Shown here: in pieces, positions 41,705-49,770 of the stretch
Layout of the letters: the number at the start of each line of letters is the position of its first letter
How positions within the stretch are numbered: the first letter of the stretch is position 1
From: Pseudomonas sp. Z8(2022)
GTDB taxonomy: Bacteria > Pseudomonadota > Gammaproteobacteria > Pseudomonadales > Pseudomonadaceae
NCBI RefSeq assembly: GCF_025837155.1
Contig: NZ_CP107549.1
Span: 2,418,001-2,482,000, forward strand
Length of the DNA: 64,000 bases
Reading direction: 5' to 3'
The notes under the pieces: generated by a model
Databases searched by the model: none
What the model saw: the letters and a program-made list of their open reading frames with translations, nothing else
What the model was told of the DNA's origin: nothing
Translations under genes and position numbers: made by a program

Positions 41705-42694
41705 TCAATCCAGCCGTACCAGGATACGACCGACCATTCCGCCGGCCAGTATGCGGTCGATGGCCTCGGGCAGCTCCGCCAACCCGACTTCCCGGCACAG
41801 TGCCGAAAGATCGAGCTTCCACTGCAGCGACAGCTTGTCCCACATCGATGCCTTGACCACCAGCGGCAGCTCCACCGAATCCACGCCCAGCAGGTTCACC
41901 CCACGCAGGATGAATGGCAGCACACTGGCCTGGAAGCCTACACCAGCGGTCAACCCGCAACAGGCCACGCTGCCCCCACGACGCAGCGACTTGACCACGT
42001 TGAACAGGATGTCACCACCCACCGTATCCACCGCAGCCCCCCAGCGCTCCTTGAGCATCGGCCGCTCGCAGCCCTGTTGCAGCTCTTCGCGGCCGACGAT
42101 CTCGTCAGCACCCAGGCCACGCAGGAACTCGGCCTGTTCGGCCTTGCCGGTCGCGGCAGCAACGCTATAGCCAAGCTGCTTGAGCAGAACGACCGCGATG
42201 CTGCCGACGCCGCCCGTAGCGCCAGTGACCAGCACGGTGCCCGCCTCCGGGGTGACGGCCGCCTGCTCCAGCTTGTCCACGCACAATGCGGCAGTCAGGC
42301 CGGCAGTACCGAGGATCATCGACTCGCGCAACGACAGGCCTTGCGGGCGCTTGATCGCCCAGGCGGCCGGCACTCGGATGTACTGGCCGAAACCGCCGGC
42401 GGTGTTCATGCCCAGGTCGTAACCGGTGACGATGACCTCATCACCCGCAGCGAATTCAGCCGCGGTGGACGCCTCGACCACACCCGCCGCATCGATGCCG
42501 GGAGTATGCGGATAAGTCCGGGTCACCCCACGATTGCCACTGGCAGACAACGCATCCTTGTAGTTCAGCGAGGAATAGCGCACGCGAATCAGCAGCTCGC
42601 CCGGCGGCAATTGCTCGACGCTGCGCTGGACCACTTCACGCTGGAAGCCGCCATCGGCACTTTCGCTGACCAGCAAGGCCTTGAACTCGGTCAT
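41705..42694 (-). CDS. YhdH/AcuI-type acryloyl-CoA reductase or quinone oxidoreductase
   Basis: 329 residues from the ATG at 42694. Zinc-free medium-chain reductase of the YhdH/AcuI group, which reduces acryloyl-CoA with NADPH. Visible: SSLNYKDALSASGN, PHTPGIDAAGVVE, GYDLGMNTAGGF, the nucleotide motif VTGATGGVGSIAV near 154-166, and GGMVGRILVRLD at the C terminus. In Pseudomonas it could detoxify acrylate from DMSP or propionate metabolism. It converges on the dioxygenase and is 68 bp after sohB on the same strand. Confidence 0.9.
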   Translation of the reverse strand: MTEFKALLVSESADGGFQREVVQRSVEQLPPGELLIRVRYSSLNYKDALSASGNRGVTRTYPHTPGIDAAGVVEASTAAEFAAGDEVIVTGYDLGMNTAGGFGQYIRVPAAWAIKRPQGLSLRESMILGTAGLTAALCVDKLEQAAVTPEAGTVLVTGATGGVGSIAVVLLKQLGYSVAAATGKAEQAEFLRGLGADEIVGREELQQGCERPMLKERWGAAVDTVGGDILFNVVKSLRRGGSVACCGLTAGVGFQASVLPFILRGVNLLGVDSVELPLVVKASMWDKLSLQWKLDLSALCREVGLAELPEAIDRILAGGMVGRILVRLD

Positions 42695-42762
42695 CATCCT
42701 CTCCTCTTGTCGTGGTTGGCTGCGCGACGCTCGGGACTGCACAGCCCATCCTGAACGAAGCG

Positions 42763-43782
42763 TTACCAGAAGCGCTGCTGGTTGAGGCGGCTCAACCAGG
42801 TCAGCACGAAACGATCCAGGGCCATGCTCGCAGCCAGGCCGACCCGCTCCTGCAGGCTCTTCTTCTGCGCGAAATGCAGATGGAACAGGTCTGCTTCGGC
42901 AGCCCGCTCTGCCAGGTACTGGTCGCTGGTCTTGAGTTCGTCTACCAGCAGGCGCTCCTGCGCCGCCATGCCCAGCCAGACCTCGCCGGTGGCAATGGCG
43001 TCAATGTCCAGCTGTGGGCGATAGCGGGCGACGAAGCCCTTGAACAGCTCGTGGGTGGTTTCCAGGTCTTCCTGGAATTTCTCCCGGCCCTTTTCGGTGT
43101 TCTCGCCGAACACGGTCAGGGTGCGCTTGTATTCACCGGCCGTGAGCACCTCGAAATCGATGTCATGCTTCTTGAGCAGGCGGTGCACGTTGGGCAGCTG
43201 CGCCACCACGCCGATGGAGCCGAGAATGGCGAATGGCGCGCTGAGAATCTTCTGGCCGATGCAGGCCATCATGTAGCCGCCGCTGGCAGCCACCTTGTCC
43301 ACACACACGGTCAAGGGGATACCGGCGTCGCGGATGCGCACCAGCTGAGAGGACGCCAGGCCGTAGCTGTGCACCATGCCACCGCCACTCTCCAGGCGCA
43401 GCACCACTTCGTCCTCGGCCTTGGCCATGGACAGCAGCGCCGTCACTTCATGGCGCAGGTTGTCGGTGGCGGAAGCCTTGATGTCGCCATCGAAATCCAG
43501 CACGAATACGCGCGGTTTGCCCGGTGGCGCTTTCTTGTCCTGCTTGGCAGCCTTGGCCTCTGCCTTGCGCGTGGCCTTGAGCTGATCCTTGGACAGCACG
43601 CTCTGCTGCAGGCGCTCGCGCAGATCCTTGTAGAAATCGTTGAGCTTCTGCACCTGCAACTGGCCACTTGCGCGCCGCCCCCTGCCACGGGTGGCAGCGA
43701 TGGCTACCAGTACCACGACAATGGCGACCACCAAGGTCAGGGTTTTCGCCAGAAAGCTGGCGTACTCGCTAAGAAACTCCAC
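42763..43782 (-). CDS. sohB: Inner-membrane protease SohB (S49 family)
   Basis: 339 residues from a GTG at 43782, preceded by GGGGGAACC; the longer frame to 43821 has no ribosome site. One N-terminal transmembrane helix (about 10-30), a charged coiled segment (45-90), then the S49 domain. The catalytic Ser-Lys dyad is visible: Ser in KVAASGGYMMA and Lys in AGEYKRTLT. SohB resembles signal peptide peptidase A and degrades cleaved signal peptides or membrane fragments in the periplasm. Intact. Confidence 0.95.
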   Translation of the reverse strand: MEFLSEYASFLAKTLTLVVAIVVVLVAIAATRGRGRRASGQLQVQKLNDFYKDLRERLQQSVLSKDQLKATRKAEAKAAKQDKKAPPGKPRVFVLDFDGDIKASATDNLRHEVTALLSMAKAEDEVVLRLESGGGMVHSYGLASSQLVRIRDAGIPLTVCVDKVAASGGYMMACIGQKILSAPFAILGSIGVVAQLPNVHRLLKKHDIDFEVLTAGEYKRTLTVFGENTEKGREKFQEDLETTHELFKGFVARYRPQLDIDAIATGEVWLGMAAQERLLVDELKTSDQYLAERAAEADLFHLHFAQKKSLQERVGLAASMALDRFVLTWLSRLNQQRFW

Positions 43783-43981
43783 GGTTCCCCCTTTGGGCAA
43801 TACAGCGGCGCCTGGGCGCACAAAGGCTCAAGCATACCGGCGCAGCGCCTTGCCGGCCAAGCGCAGCAACGCTGCAAAACGGCATACAAACAATTCAAAC
43901 AAGCGTATGTTTTTTCGTTGACAGCCCCGAAGCTTCCCCATAACCTCGCGAAACATTCAACGTGCCGAGATTGATACGGAC

Positions 43982-44680
43982 GTGGGCAGCATCTACCTGA
44001 TTCGACATGGCCAGGCCTCATTCGGTGCAGACGACTACGACGTCCTGTCTCCCGTCGGCGTTCGCCAGGCCGAAGTGCTGGGTGAACACCTCGAACAACT
44101 CGGCATTGCCTTTGATCGCTGCATCAGTGGCAGCCTGCGGCGCCAGCAGCACACCGCCAACGCGGCGCTGCAACGCATGAGCAGCGCGCCGGCGCTGGAT
44201 ATCGACGAAGCCTTCAACGAATTTGACGCCGATGCAGTGATCCGCAGCCTGCTGCCGGATCTGCTGCCGGAAGAGCCCGAAGCACTGCACATCCTGCGCA
44301 ATGGTGCGCAGAACCGGAGCGAGTTTCAGCGTCTGTTCGCCAAGCTGATCCGCCGCTGGATTTCCGGCGAGCATGACAAGCCCGGCGTACAAAGCTGGCA
44401 GGCCTATGTCGAACAGGTCGAAAACGGCCTGCGGCGCATAGTCGAACAGGCAGGCAGCAAACAGAACATTGCCGTGTTTACCTCCGGCGGCACCATTACC
44501 GCCCTGCTCCGCCTGATTACCGGTGTACCGGCGGAAAAGGCCTTTGAACTGAACTGGCAAATCGTCAACACCTCGCTCAGCCACCTGAAGTTTCGCGGCA
44601 GCGAGGTAAGTCTGGCTTCCTTCAACAGCCATGTGCATCTACAGCTGCTGAAGGCGCCGGAGCTCATTACCTACCGATGA
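43982..44680 (+). CDS. Histidine phosphatase family protein
   Basis: 232 residues from a GTG at 43982. Histidine phosphatase (phosphoglycerate-mutase-like) fold: the catalytic RHGQ is at residues 8-11, Arg in GSLRRQQHT and Glu in FNEFDAD follow, and the second His is replaced in context by FTSGGTITALL, where the second His of the classical SHGG is not visible. Such members can be weak or inactive phosphatases. The ribosome site before the GTG is poor. It is the first gene of a rightward pair with an SCP2 protein 58 bp later, so it may dephosphorylate a small molecule or act in lipid metabolism. Confidence 0.83.
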   Translation: MGSIYLIRHGQASFGADDYDVLSPVGVRQAEVLGEHLEQLGIAFDRCISGSLRRQQHTANAALQRMSSAPALDIDEAFNEFDADAVIRSLLPDLLPEEPEALHILRNGAQNRSEFQRLFAKLIRRWISGEHDKPGVQSWQAYVEQVENGLRRIVEQAGSKQNIAVFTSGGTITALLRLITGVPAEKAFELNWQIVNTSLSHLKFRGSEVSLASFNSHVHLQLLKAPELITYR

Positions 44681-44738
44681 GCTCCAGCCCACTGCGGCCG
44701 CGAGGCTGCGCGAAAAAACCGAGAAAAAGGATAAGACC

Positions 44739-45050
44739 ATGAGTGTTGCTGACATCGCCCAAACCATGCAATCCAAGTTCAACGCCAGCGCCGCTGCCGG
44801 CCTGGACCTGGTGTTCCAGTTCAACATCGAAGATGGCGAGAACTACGCGCTGATCGTCAAGGACGGCACCTGCGCCCTCGAGCAAGGCGACAACCCGAAC
44901 GCCAACGTGACCCTGATCATGGACAGCGAAACCCTCAAGGGCATCGTCAGCGGCGAAACCGACGGCATGCAGGCCTTCATGGCAGGCAAGCTGCGCGCAG
45001 AAGGCGACATGATGCTGGCGATGAAGCTGGGCGAACTGTTCCCGGTCTGA
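44739..45050 (+). CDS. SCP2 sterol-carrier domain protein
   Basis: 103 residues, one SCP2 domain, a hydrophobic pocket that carries lipids or acyl-CoA in the cytosol. The family pattern is clear: VFQFNIEDGENYALIVKDGTC, then DVTL-type strand VTLIMDSETLKGIVSGETDGMQAFMAGKLRAEGDM at 58-95. It probably delivers fatty acyl or hydrophobic substrates to neighbouring enzymes. It follows the histidine phosphatase gene and is closed by a strong terminator. Confidence 0.93.
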   Translation: MSVADIAQTMQSKFNASAAAGLDLVFQFNIEDGENYALIVKDGTCALEQGDNPNANVTLIMDSETLKGIVSGETDGMQAFMAGKLRAEGDMMLAMKLGELFPV

Positions 45051-45073
45051 TCGGCGAACTGATCGCAAGACAC

Positions 45074-45105
45074 AAAAAGCCGGAGTCCTCGCACTCCGGT
45101 TTTTT
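45074..45105 (+). terminator. Terminator after the SCP2 gene
   Basis: AAAAAGCCGGAGT stem with ACTCCGGTTTTTT, six-base loop, long T run. It ends the phosphatase-SCP2 unit. Confidence 0.9.
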
Positions 45106-45267
45106 ATTGCCTGCCCTGCCTGGCAGCAACCCGTCGCCGTGCGATGCTGGAAGTTTTCTTGCGTGACTGTCTGTACCCACTTGCAGGCGAACGACACCTT
45201 GCCAAAGGTGACTGATCAGGCAGTTTGATCGAGGGGCAACACGCCCGCCTATAACGGCGCGTATTGC

Positions 45268-45296
45268 TTGTGACAGCCAGGATGCAGCATTAGATT
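45268..45296 (+). promoter_or_regulatory. Candidate sigma-70 promoter for the phosphotransferase-SDR unit
   Basis: TTGTGA (45268-45273), 17 bases, TAGATT (45291-45296). The predicted start is 36 bases before the ATG at 45340. In the 289-bp gap from 45051 no other element was found apart from the terminator. Confidence 0.45.
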
Positions 45297-45339
45297 AGCC
45301 AATTATCTAGGGCACCCATTATAAGTAGAAGGGATAGAC

Positions 45340-46407
45340 ATGGCGCTCACTGACCAATCCACCCGCATTCGCACGGGCGAAGAGCTCGACGTCGGTATCA
45401 TCGATGCCTACCTCAAGGCGAACATCCCGGGCCTGAGCGGCGAAGCGAAGATCAGCCAGTTTCCCGGTGGCGCGTCCAACCTGACCTACCTGATCGAATA
45501 CCCGCAGCAGGAATTCGTACTGCGCCGCCCCCCGTTCGGCCACAAGGCCAAATCCGCGCACGACATGGGCCGCGAATACCGCATTCTCAACCAGCTCAAT
45601 GCCGGCTTCCCCTACTGCCCCAAGGCCTATGTGCATTGCACCGATGAGTCGGTGATCGGCGCCGAGTTCTACGTCATGGAGCGGGTCAAGGGCATCATCC
45701 TGCGCTCGGACATGCCTGCCGAGCTGAACTTCAGTGCCGAGCAGACCAATGCCCTGTGCAAGAGCTTCATCGACAAGCTGGTGGAGCTGCACAACGTCGA
45801 CTACAACGCCTGCGGCCTGGGCGACCTGGGCAAGCCCGAGGGCTATGTCGAGCGTCAGATCAGGGGCTGGAGCGACCGCTACGAGAAGGCCCTGACCCCG
45901 GACGCACCGACCTGGGAACCGGTCAAGGCCTGGCTCAATGACAAGATGCCGGCCGACCACCACAAGCCGGGCATCGTGCACAACGATTACCGCTTCGACA
46001 ACGTGATCCTAGACCCGAACAATCCGATGCAGATCATCGGCGTGCTCGACTGGGAGATGACCACCATCGGTGATCCGCTGATGGATCTGGGCAACACACT
46101 GGCCTACTGGATCGAAGCTGGCGACCCGGCGCCGGTGCAACTGATACGCCGCCAGCCGAGCAATGCGCCTGGCATGCTCAGCCGTCAGCAGTTCGTCGAC
46201 TATTACGCCGAAAAGGCCGGCATCGAGATCAACAGCTTCGACTTCTACTACACCTACGGCCTGTTTCGTCTAGCCGGCATCGTCCAGCAGATCTACTACC
46301 GCTTCTACCATGGCCAGACCCAGGACAAGCGCTTCGCCCAGTTCATTCACATGAACAAACTGCTGGAGCAGATGTGCCTGCAGGTCATCGGCAAGTCCAC
46401 TCTCTAA
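45340..46407 (+). CDS. Phosphotransferase family protein (ACAD10/choline-kinase-like)
   Basis: 355 residues, APH/choline-kinase fold. The catalytic loop IVHNDYRFDNVILDP (near 208-222) and metal-binding Asp in GVLDWEMTTIGDPLMDLG are typical. The N-terminal part (SQFPGGASNLTYLIEY, then FVLRRPP) matches the kinase domain found in ACAD10/11 proteins, which phosphorylate 4-hydroxyacyl-CoA so it can be degraded. AGAAGGG precedes the ATG. It is followed after 16 bases by an SDR gene, so the two probably act on the same hydroxyacyl-CoA; this is inference. Confidence 0.88.
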   Translation: MALTDQSTRIRTGEELDVGIIDAYLKANIPGLSGEAKISQFPGGASNLTYLIEYPQQEFVLRRPPFGHKAKSAHDMGREYRILNQLNAGFPYCPKAYVHCTDESVIGAEFYVMERVKGIILRSDMPAELNFSAEQTNALCKSFIDKLVELHNVDYNACGLGDLGKPEGYVERQIRGWSDRYEKALTPDAPTWEPVKAWLNDKMPADHHKPGIVHNDYRFDNVILDPNNPMQIIGVLDWEMTTIGDPLMDLGNTLAYWIEAGDPAPVQLIRRQPSNAPGMLSRQQFVDYYAEKAGIEINSFDFYYTYGLFRLAGIVQQIYYRFYHGQTQDKRFAQFIHMNKLLEQMCLQVIGKSTL

Positions 46408-46423
46408 CCCCGGGGTAATCACA

Positions 46424-47191
46424 ATGTCCAAGACCCAACTGTTCGACCTCGACGGCAAGATCGCCTTCGTCTCCGGCGCCAGCCGCGGCATCGGCGAAGC
46501 CATCGCCAGACTGCTGGCGCAGCAAGGCGCCCATGTAATCGTTTCCAGCCGCAAGATCGAAGGCTGCCAGGCCGTGGCTGACGCCATCACCGCCGAGGGC
46601 GGCAAGGCCACCGCCATCGCCTGCCATATCGGCGAGATGGAACAGATCGGCAATGTCTTCGCGCAGATCCGAGAGCAGTTCGGCCGCCTCGACATCCTGG
46701 TCAACAACGCTGCCACCAACCCGCAGTTCTGCAACGTGCTGGACACCGACCTGAGCGCTTTCCAGAAGACCGTGGACGTGAACATCCGCGGTTACTACTT
46801 CATGTCCATCGAAGGCGGCAAGCTGATGAAGGAAAACGGCGGCGGCTCGATCATCAACGTCGCCTCGATCAATGGCGTCTCTCCCGGCGAGTTCCAGGGC
46901 ATCTACTCGGTGACCAAGGCCGCGGTGATCAGCATGACCAAGGTATTCGCCAAGGAATGCGCACAGTTCGGCATCCGCTGCAACGCCCTGCTGCCGGGTC
47001 TGACCGACACCAAGTTCGCCTCGGCGCTGACCAAGAACGACGCGATCCTCAAGCACGCCCTGCAGCGCATTCCGCTCAAGCGCGTGGCCGACCCGAGCGA
47101 GATGGCCGGTGCCGTGCTGTACCTGGCCAGCGAAGCGTCCAGCTACACCACCGGCGTCGCGCTGAACGTGGACGGTGGCTTCCTCTCCTGA
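46424..47191 (+). CDS. Short-chain dehydrogenase/reductase
   Basis: 255 residues, classical SDR. The cofactor motif SGASRGIGEAIA (16-27) and the catalytic set Asn, Ser in NVASINGV, and Tyr/Lys in IYSVTKAAV are complete. DLDGK before the Gly-rich loop and SSRKIEG after it (with Arg) suggest NADP. It likely oxidises a beta- or other hydroxy group of an acyl-CoA. Co-transcribed with the phosphotransferase gene (16-base gap) and closed by a terminator, so probably in the same lipid pathway. Substrate unknown. Confidence 0.92.
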   Translation: MSKTQLFDLDGKIAFVSGASRGIGEAIARLLAQQGAHVIVSSRKIEGCQAVADAITAEGGKATAIACHIGEMEQIGNVFAQIREQFGRLDILVNNAATNPQFCNVLDTDLSAFQKTVDVNIRGYYFMSIEGGKLMKENGGGSIINVASINGVSPGEFQGIYSVTKAAVISMTKVFAKECAQFGIRCNALLPGLTDTKFASALTKNDAILKHALQRIPLKRVADPSEMAGAVLYLASEASSYTTGVALNVDGGFLS

Positions 47192-47211
47192 GGCGAAACG
47201 CCGGAAACGAC

Positions 47212-47235
47212 AAAAGGCACCTTGTAGGTGCCTTT
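47212..47235 (+). terminator. Terminator after the SDR gene
   Basis: AAAAGGCACC-TTGTA-GGTGCCTTTTTT, a 10-bp perfect stem plus T run, 20 bp after the stop. Confidence 0.9.
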
Positions 47236-47321
47236 TTTGTTTTTGCAGGGCGGGTCGCACGGCCCAGCCAACCTTGAAGGCGCCCCTCTCCCACAAATGA
47301 GAGAGGTCAGCGGATTAGCCG

Positions 47322-47969
47322 CTACCAATCCTTCAGCGCGGCTTCGGCTGCCGGATTCATCGGCTCGGCCAGCAAGCCCGTCGGCGTCAGGCTGACGCTG
47401 TACACCGCATCGGCAGCAATCGGCAGATAGGTAACGCGCAGCGCCTGCGGATCGAACAGCGCCAGATCGCGCTGACTCAGACGCAGCCAGCGCCACAGGT
47501 CGACGCCGTATGGGCTTTCAGCCAGCTGCACGCGGCCATGTTGCGCCAGGGCCTGCTGCTCGATGGCAAGAAACCGTCCGGAAAGACGCTCGAGGCGGTA
47601 TCCAGGTTCAAGACCGATCAGTTCAGCCAGGCCCTTCCAGCGAATCAGACGCCCATCGAGCTGCCACATGTCGCCCTCGAGCGTGACCGTACGCTCGCGT
47701 TTACCCTCAAGCAGCGTTACCTGATAACGCTGCGGACCATCGGCCTTGAAACTCAGCGTCACCACCGGCTTGCCCGCTTGTAGCGGCTCGTAGGCATACA
47801 GGTCGTAAGCCACCAGGCCGACCAGCCCGGCCAGGGCAAGAAATGCCAGGCCGCAGGTGCCGCGCAACCAACCGAGGAACCAGCCCGTATTGAGCAGAAT
47901 GCGCAATGCCACCAGCAGCGCCAATACGGCCAGCAGCGCCACGGCCCAGGCCAACCCGTCGTATTGCAT
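47322..47969 (-). CDS. Membrane protein of unknown function
   Basis: 215 residues. Two N-terminal transmembrane helices (about 6-27 and 36-57) are followed by a beta-rich hydrophilic domain. I have seen this family labelled cation or multidrug efflux pump, but nothing in the sequence supports transport: there is only a small hydrophobic part and no signature. Conserved stretches include TLEGDMWQLDGRLIRWK and LSQRDLALFDPQ. The gene is leftward, divergent from the TSUP transporter with a 103-bp gap. Confidence 0.72.
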   Translation of the reverse strand: MQYDGLAWAVALLAVLALLVALRILLNTGWFLGWLRGTCGLAFLALAGLVGLVAYDLYAYEPLQAGKPVVTLSFKADGPQRYQVTLLEGKRERTVTLEGDMWQLDGRLIRWKGLAELIGLEPGYRLERLSGRFLAIEQQALAQHGRVQLAESPYGVDLWRWLRLSQRDLALFDPQALRVTYLPIAADAVYSVSLTPTGLLAEPMNPAAEAALKDW

Positions 47970-48072
47970 CGATTGCGTTCCTTCTCTGACGAAATCCCGG
48001 CATTATGCGCAGCTCTCCCCACGAGGAACAGCCGCCAGGCTGCGTACTCGCCCACAAGTCGACACTTTAGAT

Positions 48073-48852
48073 ATGCCTTTCGCTCTCGAGCTCGCCATCG
48101 ATCCCGGCACTTTAGCCATTCTTGCTCTGGTCGCCTTCGCCGCCGGCTTCATCGATGCCATTGCCGGAGGTGGTGGTCTGCTGACCATTCCGGCCCTGCT
48201 CACTGCCGGCCTGCCGCCGCACCTGGTGCTGGGCACCAACAAGCTGTGCGCCACCTTCGGCTCGGGCACTGCCGCCCTCACCTTCTACCGGCGCAAACTG
48301 TTCAACCCCAGGCAATGGCGTAACGCGCTGCTGGCGACCCTGTTCGGCGCCCTGCTCGGCGCTGTCATCGCGCACTGGATGCCCGCCGCCTGGCTCAACC
48401 AGATGCTGCCGGTGATCGTCTTCGCCTGCGGACTGTATCTGCTGCTCGGGCGAACGCCCGATGCCCCCGGCGAACAGAACCTGCCAATCGCCCGCGGCCG
48501 GCAATGGCCCCAGGGACTTGGCCTCGGCTTCTACGATGGCGTGGCCGGCCCTGGCACCGGGGCATTCTGGACGGTCAGCAGCCTGCTGATGTATCCACTC
48601 GATCTGGTGCGCGCCAGTGGTGTGGCGCGCACCATGAACTTCGTCAGCAACGCGGCGGCGCTGGTGGTTTTCATCGCCTTCGGCCAGGTCGCCTGGGTGC
48701 TCGGTCTGAGCATGGGCGCAGCCCTGATGATCGGCGCCTTCCTCGGCGCGCGCACGGCAATCAGGGGCGGTTCGAAATTCATTCGCCCGGTATTCATCAT
48801 GGTGGTACTGGCACTGACCGCGCGCCTGGTCTGGCAGCACTGGTTTGGCTGA
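48073..48852 (+). CDS. TSUP family transporter (TauE/SafE-like)
   Basis: 259 residues from the ATG at 48073 with seven to eight helices in two repeats. The TauE/SafE fold is signalled by FIDAIAGGGGLLTIPALLTAGLPPHLVLGTNKLCATFGSG in the first repeat (broken here) and GFYDGVAGPGTGAFW in the second. Family members export sulfite, sulfoacetate or other organosulfur anions; the substrate is not known here. It precedes a REP pair. The extended frame back to 47857 overlaps the neighbour and has no support. Confidence 0.9.
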   Translation: MPFALELAIDPGTLAILALVAFAAGFIDAIAGGGGLLTIPALLTAGLPPHLVLGTNKLCATFGSGTAALTFYRRKLFNPRQWRNALLATLFGALLGAVIAHWMPAAWLNQMLPVIVFACGLYLLLGRTPDAPGEQNLPIARGRQWPQGLGLGFYDGVAGPGTGAFWTVSSLLMYPLDLVRASGVARTMNFVSNAAALVVFIAFGQVAWVLGLSMGAALMIGAFLGARTAIRGGSKFIRPVFIMVVLALTARLVWQHWFG

Positions 48853-48875
48853 ATCCGGCGGGCCGTCCAGGGTGG

Positions 48876-48936
48876 TGTAGGAGCGGTTTCAGCCGCGAAA
48901 TGGTTGGTGAGGTTCGCAGCTGAAGCCGCTCCTACA
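48876..48936. repeat. Pair of inverted REP sequences (BIME-like)
   Basis: TGTAGGAGCGGTTTCAGCC at the left and its inverted copy GGCTTCAGC / CGCTCCTACA at the right, with a short spacer (48900-48912). This is the Pseudomonas REP consensus, and each copy can form a hairpin. It lies between the converging TSUP and nudC genes, where it may end transcription or stabilise both 3' ends. Confidence 0.85.
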
Positions 48937-48945
48937 TAAGGCGAT

Positions 48946-49770
48946 CTACACCGGCAGCGTCAGCTCGGGAAGGCCCAGGCGCCTGGCAACGTAGAGATCG
49001 ATCAGATGGCGGGCGATGGAACGCGGCGCCGGCAGCGGCGGCAGGTCATCCATACGGAACCAGCGCGCGTCCTCGATTTCGTCCTCCTGCATGACGATAT
49101 CGCCACCGGCATATTCCGCATGGAAACCGAGCATCAGCGAATGCGGGAACGGCCATCCCTGACTGCCGATGTACTGCAGGTTCTTCACCTCTAGACCGAC
49201 TTCCTCGCGCACCTCGCGCGCCACGCAATGCTCCACCGACTCGCCCGGCTCGACGAAGCCGGCCAGGGTGCTGTACATCCCGGGAACGAAGCGTGGCGAC
49301 CGAGCCAGGAGGATCTCGTCGCCACGGCTGACCAGCACGATCATGCTTGGTGAAATGCGCGGATAGTGCTGCGATTCGCAACTGTCGCAGCGCATCGCCC
49401 GCTCCCCGGGAAGCTGGCGAGTGGGTGCGCCACAGCTGCCGCAGAAGCGATGTTCAGCGTACCAGGTACCGATCTGCGCGGCATAAGCGAGCATGCGGAA
49501 GGTTTCCGCCTCACCCTGCAACATGAAATGGCGCAGACTCTGCCAGGTGCAGCCTTCCAGGGAGGCAGATGGCTTGAGCTGCAGGAGGTATACGGCGTCT
49601 TCGCCGAAATGGCCGATGCCCTGCTCGCCGATGATCGGCAGATCCTGGCGCTTGATCCAGTCACGCGGGAACAGCACGCCATTGCTGTCGGCAAGAAAAT
49701 GCTGCTGACTGTAGAGCACCGCCCAGCCACCAGGCTGGGCCGGGTCGAGGAAGCCGTTGCGCCAGGCCAT
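48946..49770 (-). CDS. nudC: NAD(+) diphosphatase / RNA NAD-decapping hydrolase NudC
   Basis: 274 residues. Nudix enzyme that cleaves NADH to NMNH and AMP and removes the NAD cap from RNA 5' ends. The zinc cluster is CGSCGAP and CDSC (residues 109-131), the Nudix box GX5EX7[10 protein letters not shown] is complete, and the family motif is SQGWPFPHS, with Gly where E. coli has Pro. The start A is the last base of the fimL TGA (TGATG), so the two are coupled. Length typical. Confidence 0.95.
   Translation of the reverse strand: MAWRNGFLDPAQPGGWAVLYSQQHFLADSNGVLFPRDWIKRQDLPIIGEQGIGHFGEDAVYLLQLKPSASLEGCTWQSLRHFMLQGEAETFRMLAYAAQIGTWYAEHRFCGSCGAPTRQLPGERAMRCDSCESQHYPRISPSMIVLVSRGDEILLARSPRFVPGMYSTLAGFVEPGESVEHCVAREVREEVGLEVKNLQYIGSQGWPFPHSLMLGFHAEYAGGDIVMQEDEIEDARWFRMDDLPPLPAPRSIARHLIDLYVARRLGLPELTLPV

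Noticed and set aside
49341..49730. Small antisense and alternate frames inside nudC and fimL
   Set aside because: They carry no recognisable motif and overlap genes supported by catalytic or family motifs.
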